Shown: positions 1-10,300 of the stretch, one piece after another
Numbering within the stretch: position 1 is the stretch's first letter
How the letters are laid out: each line of letters starts with the position of its first letter
Source of the DNA: Mucilaginibacter ginsenosidivorax
GTDB lineage: Bacteria > Bacteroidota > Bacteroidia > Sphingobacteriales > Sphingobacteriaceae
Assembly (NCBI RefSeq): GCF_007971525.1
Contig: NZ_CP042437.1
Span: 1,116,001 to 1,180,000, forward strand
DNA length: 64,000 nucleotides
Reading direction: 5' to 3'
Notes under the pieces: generated by a model
What the model was told of the DNA's origin: nothing
Databases searched by the model: none
What the model saw: only the letters and a program-made list of their open reading frames with translations
Made by a program: the position numbers and the translations under genes

Positions 1-1077
1 GCGTTCATCCCAATTTGTACAATAGCTATAAACCCAGGTTCCGTTGATATAGTTAAGGTCGCTGGCCTCGTTAAAATAAGGAGCGGGTATCTTAGAAATA
101 CTGCCGGCCAAACTGATCATATCCGCTCCTAATTTGACGATTCTGGCATTATCCGGCATATACTTTGTTTTAGGCGTTCCGGCTCCAAAAACAAGCCAGC
201 CTGTACCTTGGCCGTCAATCACAACTCCGGGATCGTATGGAACATCGACATCCACACCGGGGACAGAGCGGTCGACTAAGTTCTTTCCTAATGGGTCTTT
301 CCAGGGGCCAACGGGAGAGGTGGCAGTAAGCATGGCTGTGCCAAAAGCGTTATTGGAGTAATACATATAGAAATGCGTTTTACCATCTGCTTCCATTCTG
401 GATTCAATAGAAGGCGCCCAGGACGAAGCATTCCATGGCGCCAGTACTGCTGTATTTATGAGGCCATGATAAGTCCAGTTAACCATATCAGCGGAAGACA
501 TCATGACCAGTGCACGGATAGACTCAGCACTATTGTGTCCATTCTTTCCTACCTTCTCATACTGTTGGTTATCATTCGTGGCATACACATAAACTCTTCC
601 ATTGTATTCTATAGCTGTTGGGTCGGCCGTAAACATAAAATCTAATAAAGGATTCCCATTATTGGTGAGAAGTTTCGGCGAAACTCTTGCGAATTTTGCT
701 TCCAGATTTTGATTATCTGGCTGTGAAACTTTAATTTGTTTGGTATCACCATTCGAAGCTTTGATAGTCACTATAGCATCGCGGCCAGCCCCCGTGTTGT
801 TAGCTTCCGCATTTAATTTAAGCATAACATTTCCCGGACCTCCCGATGACTGACTTATCGTGAACCATATAGTTGAGCTATTGGTTGTCGCTGTCCAAGT
901 ACCATTGCTGGTGATAGAAACATTAGAACTACTTCCTTCCGACCCAAAAACAACTTGCACAGACGAAACAGTGAATTGAAGTTGAGGTTGAGGCGCAGCC
1001 TGTTTCTTATTACAGGAAAAAGAAAGCAATGTGAAAAAGAGTTGTAAGGCTAAAAATATACCAAGACCCTTTCTCAT
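1..1077 (-). CDS. GH43-like secreted glycosidase with BACON domain, partial
   Basis: The frame is open at base 1, so the C-terminus is outside the window; 359 residues are visible. A lipoprotein signal ends at a lipobox Cys near residue 22 (TLLSFSC). A BACON-type beta-sandwich follows at about residues 30-120, then the start of a five-bladed propeller typical of glycoside hydrolase family 43: FTADPTAIEYNGRVYVY with its candidate catalytic Asp, SSWAPSIE, and DVPYDPGVVIDGQG. GH43 enzymes remove arabinose or xylose side groups or cleave xylan and arabinan. The protein is expected to sit on the outer membrane or in the periplasm. It lies downstream of the GH5 gene, past a terminator, so it is part of the same PUL but probably transcribed separately. 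An in-frame ATG six codons upstream (1095) is an alternative start. The exact substrate is not readable from this part. Confidence 0.8.
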   Translation of the reverse strand, partial: MRKGLGIFLALQLFFTLLSFSCNKKQAAPQPQLQFTVSSVQVVFGSEGSSSNVSITSNGTWTATTNSSTIWFTISQSSGGPGNVMLKLNAEANNTGAGRDAIVTIKASNGDTKQIKVSQPDNQNLEAKFARVSPKLLTNNGNPLLDFMFTADPTAIEYNGRVYVYATNDNQQYEKVGKNGHNSAESIRALVMMSSADMVNWTYHGLINTAVLAPWNASSWAPSIESRMEADGKTHFYMYYSNNAFGTAMLTATSPVGPWKDPLGKNLVDRSVPGVDVDVPYDPGVVIDGQGTGWLVFGAGTPKTKYMPDNARIVKLGADMISLAGSISKIPAPYFNEASDLNYINGTWVYSYCTNWDER

Positions 1078-1152
1078 ATTTATTATATTGTTCATTTTTG
1101 TTAGTTTAATTTATATTTTCATAATCAATACCAATCATGTACGTTAAGAAAA

Positions 1153-1181
1153 CGGTACTGTGTAATCTGTTCACAGTACCG
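1153..1181 (-). terminator. Rho-independent terminator after GH5 gene
   Basis: Perfect 10-bp stem (CGGTACTGTG / CACAGTACCG) with a 9-nt loop, followed on the minus strand by TTTTCTT. It lies 28 bp after the GH5 stop codon and separates GH5 from the GH43-like gene. Confidence 0.8.
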
Positions 1182-1209
1182 CTATTCCAGAAAAAGCTTT
1201 AATCCAACA

Positions 1210-2685
1210 TTACTGTTTATATCCAGCCACAAGGGCATTATACATACGCTGGTCTTTTATCACATTATTAGCCCTGTCTAACATTTGCCCTACCTCCCAA
1301 AAAAATGGCAGCATACCATTCGTTTTAGCTGTTTTGGTCACATATTTTGTCCAGTAATCCACAGACCTGTTGTGCATCAACGTATCCTTAGGCATAGGAT
1401 TATGAGGGTCATTCCTCCTCATGGTTGAATATTCACCCAGCACCACAGGGATACCTTTATCAACAAAATCCTGTTTCATCAATTGGTGTTGAGCAGCGAT
1501 CGCAGCCTCTTCTCCATTTCCAGGGGTGTTGTTGCGGTCTGGCTCAATAGTAGAAACATTTCCAGCCCCCCAGTAATAAACCATTTTACCCCAGCTTGCA
1601 TCTGCATCCATTAGCGTAAATTGAAAAGGCGTATAGTCGTGCACCTCGAGCATCAACTTGTTAGGTACCGGGTCGTGAGGCATAGTAGTCATCAAAGTAT
1701 GGGTTATAGAAGTATTAGTGTGAGGCCCCTGCACAACCAGCACCCGGTAAGCGTTCCTGCCTCCGGTAGAGCGAACTGCTTTGATGAATGTTTCGTGATA
1801 ACCATTGAGTATGGCCATTTGCCCGGCATTATCAGCCTTGGCTTCATTCGTGCCGGCAAATATAAGGTGCTCGTCAAAATTACGCAAGGTTGTAGCAATC
1901 TGCTCCCAAATCGCCTTTTGCATTGCATTAACGGAATCTTTCTTTAACGCGTTGACATTATCTTCCAGCCAGCCAAGATCCGCGTGAGCATTTACTATCA
2001 CATACACACCATTATTCACACAATATCCAACCACCTCTTTCACTCGCGCAAGCCATGCAGGGTCAATAGTTGCCTTTTTCCGATCGCTTAAATGGGTCCA
2101 AACCCAGTTCATGGGAATCCGCACAGCACTGAAACCTATTTGCTTTACAAATTTCACCTGGGCGTCGGTAATTTTACCAGTCACCCAATCACCATCGTTC
2201 GGGGAGTCCATGGTATTGCCAAAATTCATTCCCATTCCCGTTCCCATTTTTGCAGCCAGTTGCACGGCAGTACTGGCCACTCCAGTCATGTCTGGCGCTA
2301 TAGGCGATTTATTATAACTTGGGTATAAGGTGGGGGCCTGGGTAACCGTCAACCTTCTTGCCTGCCCGTTTGACGAACTTATGTTTAAAATGGCAGACTG
2401 GCTTGCCCCGGTGCCATTTGGCGATGTCACTGTTACATGAATAACGGTACTGCCGCTCGTGCCGGATGTAGCACTTAGTTGCAGCCATGAAAAAGCAGGG
2501 TTGCTTATGTTCCAGTCGGCATTGCTGGTAACGGTAATGTCCTGACTTCCACCATCAGGCGCAAACATCATGGTCGACATACTAACCATGAGTTCTGGAG
2601 CCGGACTTTTCGCCTTTTTACATGCGAGAAGTGCAATAATCGCAGTAAAAAATATTACTGATTTAAAAAAATACATTTTTTTCAT
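1210..2685 (-). CDS. GH5 endo-glucanase-like lipoprotein with BACON domain
   Basis: The start is taken at the ATG at 2685 because it places a clean lipoprotein signal at the N-terminus (FFTAIIALLAC, lipobox Cys22); the frame extends 13 codons further upstream. A BACON domain occupies about residues 30-125 and a GH5 TIM barrel about 140-485. Family motifs visible: GMNFGNTMD, GFSAVRIPMNW, acid/base Glu281 in GTNEAKA and nucleophile Glu418 in VVLGEYS. GH5 enzymes are endo-acting beta-glycanases, so this is a likely surface enzyme that cuts the PUL glycan. Two motifs diverge from the second GH5 in this window. The usual Asn-Glu-Pro is Asn-Glu-Ala, and the NIHWDGGW loop is NAHADLGW, losing a Trp in the active-site region. 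The general shape (GNT, RIP, NE) resembles subfamily 4, but this is an inference. Confidence 0.88.
   Translation of the reverse strand: MKKMYFFKSVIFFTAIIALLACKKAKSPAPELMVSMSTMMFAPDGGSQDITVTSNADWNISNPAFSWLQLSATSGTSGSTVIHVTVTSPNGTGASQSAILNISSSNGQARRLTVTQAPTLYPSYNKSPIAPDMTGVASTAVQLAAKMGTGMGMNFGNTMDSPNDGDWVTGKITDAQVKFVKQIGFSAVRIPMNWVWTHLSDRKKATIDPAWLARVKEVVGYCVNNGVYVIVNAHADLGWLEDNVNALKKDSVNAMQKAIWEQIATTLRNFDEHLIFAGTNEAKADNAGQMAILNGYHETFIKAVRSTGGRNAYRVLVVQGPHTNTSITHTLMTTMPHDPVPNKLMLEVHDYTPFQFTLMDADASWGKMVYYWGAGNVSTIEPDRNNTPGNGEEAAIAAQHQLMKQDFVDKGIPVVLGEYSTMRRNDPHNPMPKDTLMHNRSVDYWTKYVTKTAKTNGMLPFFWEVGQMLDRANNVIKDQRMYNALVAGYKQ
1531..1552. repeat. 22-bp exact repeat, copy inside GH5
   Basis: The 22 bases here, within the C-terminal half of the GH5 gene, recur exactly at 3001-3022 in the same orientation. 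The next bases differ on both sides. Confidence 0.8.
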
Positions 2686-2713
2686 TTTTGTCTTAATTTT
2701 TATTGAAAAGAGC

Positions 2714-2737
2714 CCTCTGAACAATACTGTTCAGAGG
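2714..2737. terminator. Perfect hairpin upstream of GH5, terminator or leader structure
   Basis: Perfect 10-bp stem (CCTCTGAACA / TGTTCAGAGG) with a 4-nt loop. On the plus strand it is followed by ATTTTTTC; on the minus strand by GGGCTCTTTTC. It lies about 30-50 bp before the GH5 start codon, so on the minus strand it could end transcripts from the gene upstream or act in the GH5 leader. Confidence 0.5.
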
Positions 2738-2745
2738 ATTTTTTC

Positions 2746-3323
2746 TTCGGCCACAATAGGCGTATTAACGGAACGGTTTATACTAACTAAAGCTGCCTAT
2801 CTAAAGCCCTGCACCTTTTTTCAGCGAATCTGATATTTGCTTACATCCTGCAGTATTAGTTGCCCGGTCAAATACGCTGCTGGTCATAAAAGCGGCAGTA
2901 CATTATTTGCTTTGGCCTTTTGTTAAATAATTAAAAAAATGCCTCTAAGAACTTACCGGCAATAAAACGGATCGGCCGGATATCCTTTTAATTTAGTGGC
3001 GTTGCGGTCTGGCTCAATAGTAATGCGTCCGCCCTGCATGTAAAAAATTTAATGATTTATTTTCAACCAACTTCAATGATTGAAGGAGTAATTTGATTTT
3101 ACTCCTTCAATCTGAACTATATACAATCCTGATTTCATTGAAGATCCCATTGATAATTAGCTTAAAAATTTATTGTCTCTACTTTTCTTCCAGGTATATC
3201 AAAAGTGGAAACAAAAAATGATTGATCAGAATTTACAGCTTCACCTTTAAATTCGTTAACAAATAGAATTTGGATAAATCTTAATTGAATTGTCACATGA
3301 TTGGTTCGATTCTGTCGCCAAGC
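2746..3323. other. Gene-free stretch between GH5 and the small secreted protein
   Basis: No convincing coding frame on either strand. The only structure I see is the 22-bp exact copy of GH5 coding sequence at 3001-3022. The rest is AT-rich and likely holds the GH5 promoter. Confidence 0.6.
3001..3022. repeat. 22-bp exact copy of GH5 coding sequence, in intergenic DNA
   Basis: Identical to 1531-1552 inside the GH5 gene. The flanks do not extend the match, so this is a short copied fragment and not a full pseudogene. Confidence 0.8.
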
Positions 3324-3875
3324 TTACTTCGTTCCGGTAATTACAAAATTGTCAAACATTATAGCATTGGCACTCAAAGTATTAGCATTCATTCTAAGGC
3401 TTATTGTTTTATAATTTCCTGAAGGCAAAGCAACCGATTTTGCATCTCTATTCCACCCTGCACCACTGGCAACTGTAGGTAGAGTTACCCAGGAAGCACC
3501 GCCATCAATACTTGCTTCAATTTTTGGTACTACAGCATCTCCTTCATCTTCAACAACAAATTCATAAGACAGCTTTAAATTTGTAAAACCAGCCACATTG
3601 ATATTAGGTATAGTAACAGCAGCGCCTTTAAATTCTATTTTCAATAGAAATCCGTTACCCCACCCTTGACGCAAATTTATTTTGGCATCGCCATCGGTTT
3701 TTAAATTTACTCCACCATTCCATGTTCCTGCCTTTGTAGATGGGGCAAATGAATACATATAGGCATCACTCACGTAGGCTACATTTGATTCAAAATTTTC
3801 GGCATACACAGTTTGCTGTGCTTTTGCTAACATCCCTGTTGTAAGAGCCCAAAATAATAGTGCGATTTTTTTCAT
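3324..3875 (-). CDS. Small secreted beta-sandwich protein, possible carbohydrate-binding module
   Basis: 183 residues with an N-terminal signal peptide (MKKIALLFWALTTGMLAKAQ, cleavage after AKA). The mature part reads as one jelly-roll domain: an aromatic N-terminal strand (VYAENFES), NLKLSYEFVVEDEGD, a central IEASIDGGASWVTLP strand pair and a C-terminal MFDNFVITGTK. This pattern is seen in carbohydrate-binding and lectin-like beta-sandwiches of Bacteroidota. No catalytic motif and no lipobox are present, so the protein is probably periplasmic or secreted. It sits between the glycan-binding protein and GH5 of the PUL, 258 bp after the former, beyond a terminator. I infer an accessory glycan-binding role; the family assignment is not certain. 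Confidence 0.65.
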   Translation of the reverse strand: MKKIALLFWALTTGMLAKAQQTVYAENFESNVAYVSDAYMYSFAPSTKAGTWNGGVNLKTDGDAKINLRQGWGNGFLLKIEFKGAAVTIPNINVAGFTNLKLSYEFVVEDEGDAVVPKIEASIDGGASWVTLPTVASGAGWNRDAKSVALPSGNYKTISLRMNANTLSANAIMFDNFVITGTK

Positions 3876-4097
3876 TTTACTTGAGTTTTAAATATTGTTA
3901 ATTGTTGTTTAAAAATTGTTCATTATTTGTTTGAAAAAATTGCAGAAACATCCCCTGCAAAAAAATACGGGCATGATATCTTTTTTTGCCCGCTATGATA
4001 GGGGCTCAATTGTACGTTGATCATTTTTTTACTGTTAATTTCGTGGCTCCAAAATCCTGCTCCGTTTTGCGAATCCAATGCTTTCGATTGGTTAAAA

Positions 4098-4127
4098 AAC
4101 CCCACGGCTATATGCTGCCGCGGGGTT
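4098..4127 (-). terminator. Terminator of the SusC-SusD-SGBP operon
   Basis: An 11-bp stem with one mismatch (AACCCCACGGC / GCCGCGGGGTT) followed on the minus strand by a T run (GGGGTTTTTTAACC). It begins 6 bp after the stop codon of the glycan-binding protein. Confidence 0.85.
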
Positions 4128-4132
4128 ATAAA

Positions 4133-5635
4133 TTATTTAATTTTCACACACCTAATATTGTCGATAGCGGCATAAAAACCAGTTTCAATAGACGAAGAAC
4201 CAAAATTTTGAAGGTACATATCATAAGGATTCGCACCGGTAGGACCTAATAAATCGCTTATGCGGGTAATTGATACACCATCGCCCAATTGGTCAACTGT
4301 TGATTTGAACGCAGATAAAGGAATAATTACGGTTTCCCAACCTCTCGTTTGAAAACCAGCTTTACTACTTTTCCATGGCTCGTAACGCGCAACATAAGTG
4401 TCACCTGCAAATCGAGTTTTAATAAGAAGAGTACCTCCCATCCATGGCTTGGCCACACTTATGTCAAATTGAAAAGCCCAGTTTGCAGGAGGATCTGTAA
4501 TATTTGCCACAGGCACCCAGTGATTACCCGTATTAGAATTACCCAATGGGATGTCTTGCTTAGCACCGGCAGCTAAAACAGGGTTATCTTTAGGACAATC
4601 AATAACCATCATCTGACTATGATCTTTTCCCATGGGACCATTAAATTGGGGATATTCCCACTCCCCGGTTAAATGTTCAAATTGGGCCCAGCCAAAACCA
4701 AAATTATCACCCCACTCAAAATCTCCTAAAAGACCTACTTTATCGTTATTTTGAGTATTTACTTTATTAACAGTAGAAGCCGTTCCATAACTGGTAACAA
4801 TGGTCACTGGCCCACTTGAGTAGCTGTTCTCATCAGGAGCTACAAATTTCACATAAGCGCCACGTGGACCTTCTGTAAAATTAGTAATAGTAGCACCGCC
4901 AAAAGAAAATGACGAGATAGTCTTAAGGTAAGCACCATAAACATAAACCGAATCGCCAAGTTTGGGATTAACGTAGGAAATGCCGGTAATGATTGGCTTC
5001 GCAGTTATGCTATCCATGGCCGTACCAGATTTAGCCGTTACTATTACCAGTTTGCTGCTTTGTACTCCGCTCGGCATCACAAACCCAAGAGAGTCTCCAT
5101 ACAAAGTTGTATTAAAATGTGGAACGGGGAGTCCTCCATACGTTAAGCTCTTTACAAATAGCAAATTCCCACCAAAAAGATAAACCGAATCGCCCGGGGC
5201 GGCAAATACATCTGAAATGCCCCAAACAACAGGCGCTGGCGGACCCAGTTTAAAATTGAACGAGGCGGCCCCCCCTGTTGTTGTAACCTTTACTGTATAA
5301 AGCTTCGCTGTGTCAATAGTTGAAAACGTTATCTGGGGAATTTGCACAACAGCGCTATTTTCCGCAAATAATACAGAATTGAAAGTTGCGGGTACGCCGT
5401 CAAATTCTATTCGGGTTGCACTTTTTAAATTCTGCCCGGTTATCACCACCCATTGGCCCTTTGGAACGGCACTGGTTAAAACAGTGTCATTGGGTGAAGC
5501 AACATAACTCCTAACGCCTGTAATTACCGGTGGGTTAGAAGAGCTCTCAATATTTTTTTTACAAGCTGGCAATAAAGCCACCACCATCAGTAATAGCGGC
5601 AATAAATACAAGCGGATGTCTAAATTTTTTTTCAT
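4133..5635 (-). CDS. Surface glycan-binding lipoprotein with IPT/TIG domains (SGBP-B type)
   Basis: 500 residues. The lipoprotein signal ends at Cys25 (VALLPAC). Tandem IPT/TIG immunoglobulin-like domains fill about residues 35-290, each opening with a proline-rich phrase and a GxxLxxxxxxxFGG pattern (for example GAYLKTISSFSFGG). The C-terminal 200 residues form a separate beta-sandwich rich in exposed aromatics (FEWGDNFGFGWAQFEHLTGEW, AKPWMGG, RGWETVIIPL, AAIDNIRCVKI). This matches the C-terminal glycan-binding domain of SGBP-B proteins known from xyloglucan PULs of Bacteroides. The protein is expected on the cell surface, where it holds the polysaccharide near the SusCD pore. It is third in the operon, 26 bp after SusD, and is followed by the operon terminator. 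Ligand identity is inferred from family resemblance only. Confidence 0.85.
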   Translation of the reverse strand: MKKNLDIRLYLLPLLLMVVALLPACKKNIESSSNPPVITGVRSYVASPNDTVLTSAVPKGQWVVITGQNLKSATRIEFDGVPATFNSVLFAENSAVVQIPQITFSTIDTAKLYTVKVTTTGGAASFNFKLGPPAPVVWGISDVFAAPGDSVYLFGGNLLFVKSLTYGGLPVPHFNTTLYGDSLGFVMPSGVQSSKLVIVTAKSGTAMDSITAKPIITGISYVNPKLGDSVYVYGAYLKTISSFSFGGATITNFTEGPRGAYVKFVAPDENSYSSGPVTIVTSYGTASTVNKVNTQNNDKVGLLGDFEWGDNFGFGWAQFEHLTGEWEYPQFNGPMGKDHSQMMVIDCPKDNPVLAAGAKQDIPLGNSNTGNHWVPVANITDPPANWAFQFDISVAKPWMGGTLLIKTRFAGDTYVARYEPWKSSKAGFQTRGWETVIIPLSAFKSTVDQLGDGVSITRISDLLGPTGANPYDMYLQNFGSSSIETGFYAAIDNIRCVKIK

Positions 5636-5661
5636 GTTAATATATTTTTAAATGCTAAAAA

Positions 5662-7281
5662 TTAATAATAAGGTACCGGTGGATCCAGCAATTTGGGGTC
5701 GGAGACCATCTCAGATGCCGGAATTGGCAGCCTAAATGAGCTTATAGTTGCCGGAAGCGTAATTGGTGGCGCAATTGAATCTCTTGTAGTTTTTTTTGTT
5801 GCAGGGTCATAAGTAAACGAAATACGGGCATGATTAACATCCGCACTATTAACGAACTGCACGGCATTAGCCGGATCATAATAAGAATATCTAACCAAGT
5901 CTATCCAGTATTGCCCTTCATAAGCAAGTTCAATTCTTCTTTCTTTAAGCAATGTTGCGGCGTTCAGCGAAAGAACAGGATCTACGCCAGCCCTTGCGCG
6001 CACCAGGTTGAAATATTTAAGAGCATCCCCATCGGATGTAGAACCATTATTCCCGAGAATAGCCTCGGCATATACCAGGTACACATCGGCCAACCTAAGA
6101 ATTGTATTGTGTTCAATATCTGACCAGGCATCCATTGATGGCGAATTGTTATCTTTTTCGGTGCCAATAACGTGTTTCTTCAAGCCCGGCTGGGTTGCCT
6201 TATAACCACCATCGATTTGATCTAATTCTGGATAATGATCCCCGGTGAGCATAAAAGTAGCTTTGCGGCGTATGGAATCTTTATGGGAATAATTCAGGTA
6301 TAAATCGTAGGTTGGCTGCAGGGGCTCCCATGCGCCTCCCCGTTGAGGGACAAGGATTGAATTTGGCGAAAAAAGGAGTTGTATGGCGTTGCCATTTCCA
6401 TAACCTGTGCCCCCAACCCATTGTAAAGAAAATAATGATTCAGGGTTATCGTTATTTGCCGGCCTGAAATAGTCATAATAACCTTGATGGTTCGGATCAT
6501 TCTGCCCAAAAAGCTGTAAATTGCTATTTTTACACACGTTGCCCGCATACTTTTTGGCACTGTCAAGCAATTTCTGGTCGCGCTGCCCGCCACTTTGGCC
6601 TAAACCTGCCATTGTTAAATACACCTTGCCCAGCATCCCTTGTGCCGACCAGGTAGTTACCCGGCCTTTGTCATCCGTTTTTGGGAGATTATTTGCTGCA
6701 TAAGTCAGGTCGTTAGCAGCGAATTTATAGACATCTGAAAGAATATTGCGGTTAAGCAACGGATCTTTTATCAGTTTGCTGTTATCTTCGATAATTGGTA
6801 CATCTCCAAAATAAACCGCCAGGTGATAATAAGCTACGGCACGTATAAACCTTGCCTCGGCTATAGCCGCATTTTTGTCTTTTGCCGAAATGGACGAAGA
6901 CGCCTGTTTCTGTATAGCATTAATAACGCCATTACATTGCCCTACGGTATTGTACAACCCAACCCAGCCATTGGTCATAAGATTATTTGAGCTGGTAACG
7001 GTACGTGTAAAAAGCTGTACCAGATCGCCGTTATACGGAAAACTGGCGTTACCGGCCAATACGTCGCCAAGTTGTATCCAGGCCTCATTGCTGAATTGCC
7101 ACCAGGTTTGACCGCCGTACAGGCTTGCTGTAGCCAGCCGCAAATCGGAAGTGGTTTTATAAAAATTAACAGAACTGATCTGCGAGTTGGACGGGCGGTC
7201 CAAAAAACTCTTTTTACATCCGGCTATTGCGGCTGCAAATAACAGGACGACGATAATTTTGTGAATTGATCTCATAATCAT
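5662..7281 (-). CDS. SusD/RagB-family outer membrane glycan-binding lipoprotein
   Basis: 539 residues, usual SusD length. The lipoprotein signal ends at Cys22 (AAAIAGC) followed by KKSFLDRPSNSQ, a typical SusD N-terminus. TPR-like helical motifs are visible (AIAEARFIRAVAYYHLAVYF, EARFIRA), and the C-terminal signature ELAYEGQYWIDLVRY and SFRLPIPASEM matches the family end. SusD proteins form the lid over SusC and hand oligosaccharides to the pore. The gene follows SusC by 26 bp and precedes the SGBP by 26 bp, a clear three-gene operon. An in-frame ATG at 7275 is an equally good start. Confidence 0.95.
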   Translation of the reverse strand: MIMRSIHKIIVVLLFAAAIAGCKKSFLDRPSNSQISSVNFYKTTSDLRLATASLYGGQTWWQFSNEAWIQLGDVLAGNASFPYNGDLVQLFTRTVTSSNNLMTNGWVGLYNTVGQCNGVINAIQKQASSSISAKDKNAAIAEARFIRAVAYYHLAVYFGDVPIIEDNSKLIKDPLLNRNILSDVYKFAANDLTYAANNLPKTDDKGRVTTWSAQGMLGKVYLTMAGLGQSGGQRDQKLLDSAKKYAGNVCKNSNLQLFGQNDPNHQGYYDYFRPANNDNPESLFSLQWVGGTGYGNGNAIQLLFSPNSILVPQRGGAWEPLQPTYDLYLNYSHKDSIRRKATFMLTGDHYPELDQIDGGYKATQPGLKKHVIGTEKDNNSPSMDAWSDIEHNTILRLADVYLVYAEAILGNNGSTSDGDALKYFNLVRARAGVDPVLSLNAATLLKERRIELAYEGQYWIDLVRYSYYDPANAVQFVNSADVNHARISFTYDPATKKTTRDSIAPPITLPATISSFRLPIPASEMVSDPKLLDPPVPYY

Positions 7282-7307
7282 ATATTTTTAAATCGTTGAT
7301 CGTTTTT

Positions 7308-10300
7308 TTATTTTAAGGTTATGTTTGCACCCATGGTAACTACCCTTGGCTGCGGATAATAACCGCCGTCCCAACCTGCCTGAAGCGGGTTCCACGAGCC
7401 TATCTCAGGATCCATGCCCTTATATTTTGTAATTACAAATGCATTAGCCACAGTAGCAAACACCCTAACTGAATGCACGCCTATTTTGGATAAAAGGCTT
7501 TCTGGCAACCTATAACCTAAGGTGATATTTTTGCAACGCAGGTATGAAGCATCCTCAAACATCAAACTATTAGGACGGTTATTACCGTTGGTGTTATCAT
7601 TTCTCAGGCCTACAATCGTTGTATTCGGGTTGGTAACATATACATTGTTAACATCGGAGGCGGAGCCGTTAGGATCTACCAGAGCCAGTTTCGCATAGTT
7701 TAGTACCGATGTAAAAAAAGTGCCATGATTTCCCGGATCGTTTTCCGGTACAGCCATTTGATTGAATACCTTGTTGCCATAGCTGCCACTGAAGAAAATA
7801 TTCAGATCGAAATTTTTGTAGGTAAATGTATTGTTGATACCGTACTGGAATTTTGGGAGCGGCGAGCCTAAAAAGGTTTCGTCCCTTGAGTCGATGACAC
7901 CGTCGCCGTTCAAATCCTTGAACATACGATCGCCGTACCAGATACCTCCTCCTGCCGCAGAAACAGGATAGGGGTTACCGTTTGCGTCAGCAGGCCGGGC
8001 ATGAGTTAGAAAATCACTTGGCTTTGAAAAAATCCCATCAAATACATAACCATAAAATTCGCCAATGGGCTGGCCCACCACTGTTTTTTCTACTATGTCG
8101 TTAACCTGTGGAAGATAAGTTTTCTGGCTTAAGTTAGCCTGGTCTCCACCAGCACCTAAACTGGTCACTTTATTAATGTTCCGCGATATGGTAAAACCGG
8201 TTTTCCAGCTAAAATTTTTAGAATTAATATTTGTAGAGTTGATCTGGAAGTCGACCCCTTTGTTACTCAGCGAGCCGACATTGGCATAAGGCGCTTGCAT
8301 GGCCCCCGGCCCCCAACCCGCTACAGTAGCTGAGTATTCCGGAAGCGGCACCTGTAATAAGAGACCATGTACTTCGCGGTCGTAAACATCAAGTGTAAAA
8401 CTTAACCGCCCATTAAAAAATGTTCCGTCAATTCCTGCATTATAATAATTGGTTTTTTCCCACCTCACGTCCGGATTTGCCAAATTGTTTTGAGACTGTG
8501 CGGTACCTGATAAGCTACTTGCAACCGTGTTAAGTTGGGTTACAAAGGTATTGCCCGGTATGCCCTGGTTGTTAGTTACCCCATAACCAAGCCTTAGTTT
8601 CAATTCATTTATACTCTTCACACCTTTCAAAAATGTCTCGTTATTAATTTTCCAGGCGAATCCACCCGAATAGGTAGTAACCCAACGATGGTTGCTTGGA
8701 AAATTTGAAGAACCATCATTCCGTACGTTGCCTGTTAGCATGTATCTGTCATGCAAGGAAACATTGAAACGGCCGAACCAGGATTCTTGTGCAGAACCGC
8801 CGGTAGGGGTAGATTGTGAATTATCGCCGAAGTTTGTGGCCGTGGTATAATCACCGGCATTGATTGCCTGCACATTGTCTGAAGCAAAATTCCTTCGGTA
8901 GGCGCCAACATTTTGGAAAGTGCCTTCCTGCGATTCGTGCCCTGCTAAAGCATCAATATGAACTGGTTTGAAATTATGATAGTAATTTAAAAAGTTGCGT
9001 ATTACCGTATAAAAATTTTGGTAGGAATTAGAGGAACCATAGTTCTGGCTGATGTTACCTTTACCAAATTTAAAAGTTGGTGAAAACCTATCTTCTGTAC
9101 TAAAATCGAAGTTACCGGATAGCTCACTCCGCAGCGACAGTTCTTTAGCCAACTGTATTTCGGCATATACATTACCGAATATTTGATTCCTCCTTCTTTG
9201 GTCTTTGATAAGTTTTGCTAATGCCACCGGGTTGGGAAAAGCTGCCACCCAACCGTTGGGGTCGGTTTGACCACCATAGGAGCCGTCTTGGTTGACTACC
9301 GCAATATCTGGAGTAACGCTTAGCGCGGTATTGATTACACTATTACCGGTCGCAGCTACATTTTCATCAACATGCACCAACTGAAGGCTCGTTCCTATTT
9401 TTAGCCATTTAGTTGTTTTGTTATCTAAATTCAGCCTTACCGAGGATCTTTTAAAATCAGAGCCAAGGGCTATCCCGGTCTGGTCAAAATACGAGGTTGA
9501 CAGTAAATATTGGGTTCTGTCGTCTCCACCGCTTACGGTAATTGTGTGGCTCATCTCGGGCGCTTTCCGGAATAATGCTTTTTGCCAGTCGGTACCGGGG
9601 CCTAAATATTGAGGATTGGCAAATTGGGGCCTGAAATCAAACCCCCAGGCAACAGACCGGTCGTTAATGATAGACGCAAACTGCGGCAAATTCACCGCAG
9701 GCATCCGCTTTGCTATTTCCTGGTAACCGCCATAAAGATCATACGATATCTGCGGTGCCCCGGCTTTACCCCTTTTTGTAGTGATAACAACTACGCCATT
9801 GGTTGCCTGCGAACCGTATATGGCTGTTGCCGAAGCATCTTTCAATACATCTATTGATTCAATTTCGGCAGGATTGATAGTATTTAATGGATTTGAACCG
9901 CTTCCGGGATCACCCACCGGTGGAATAATAATACCATCTATTACGTACAATGGCGAATTAGAGCCGGTTATCGACGACACGCCACGTATTTGAATTGATA
10001 CCCCGCCACCAGGCTGGCCCGACACCTGTTGAACCACAACCCCTGCAACTTTGCCCTGCAAGGCCTGGTCAAAAGTAGTTGGCTGCGTTTGGCGCAAACT
10101 GGCTCCTGATAATGAACTTATAGACCCTGTAACGTCTTTTCTTTTTGCCTTAGCATAACCAATAACAACAACCTCGTTCAAATTGCTGGAATTTGAACTG
10201 AGCCTGACGTTAATTGCACCGGCTTGCTTAACAGTTATTTCCTGTGGCGCATAGCCTAAAAAGTTAAAAACAAGCACTTTGCCTGGCTCAGCGGCTATAT

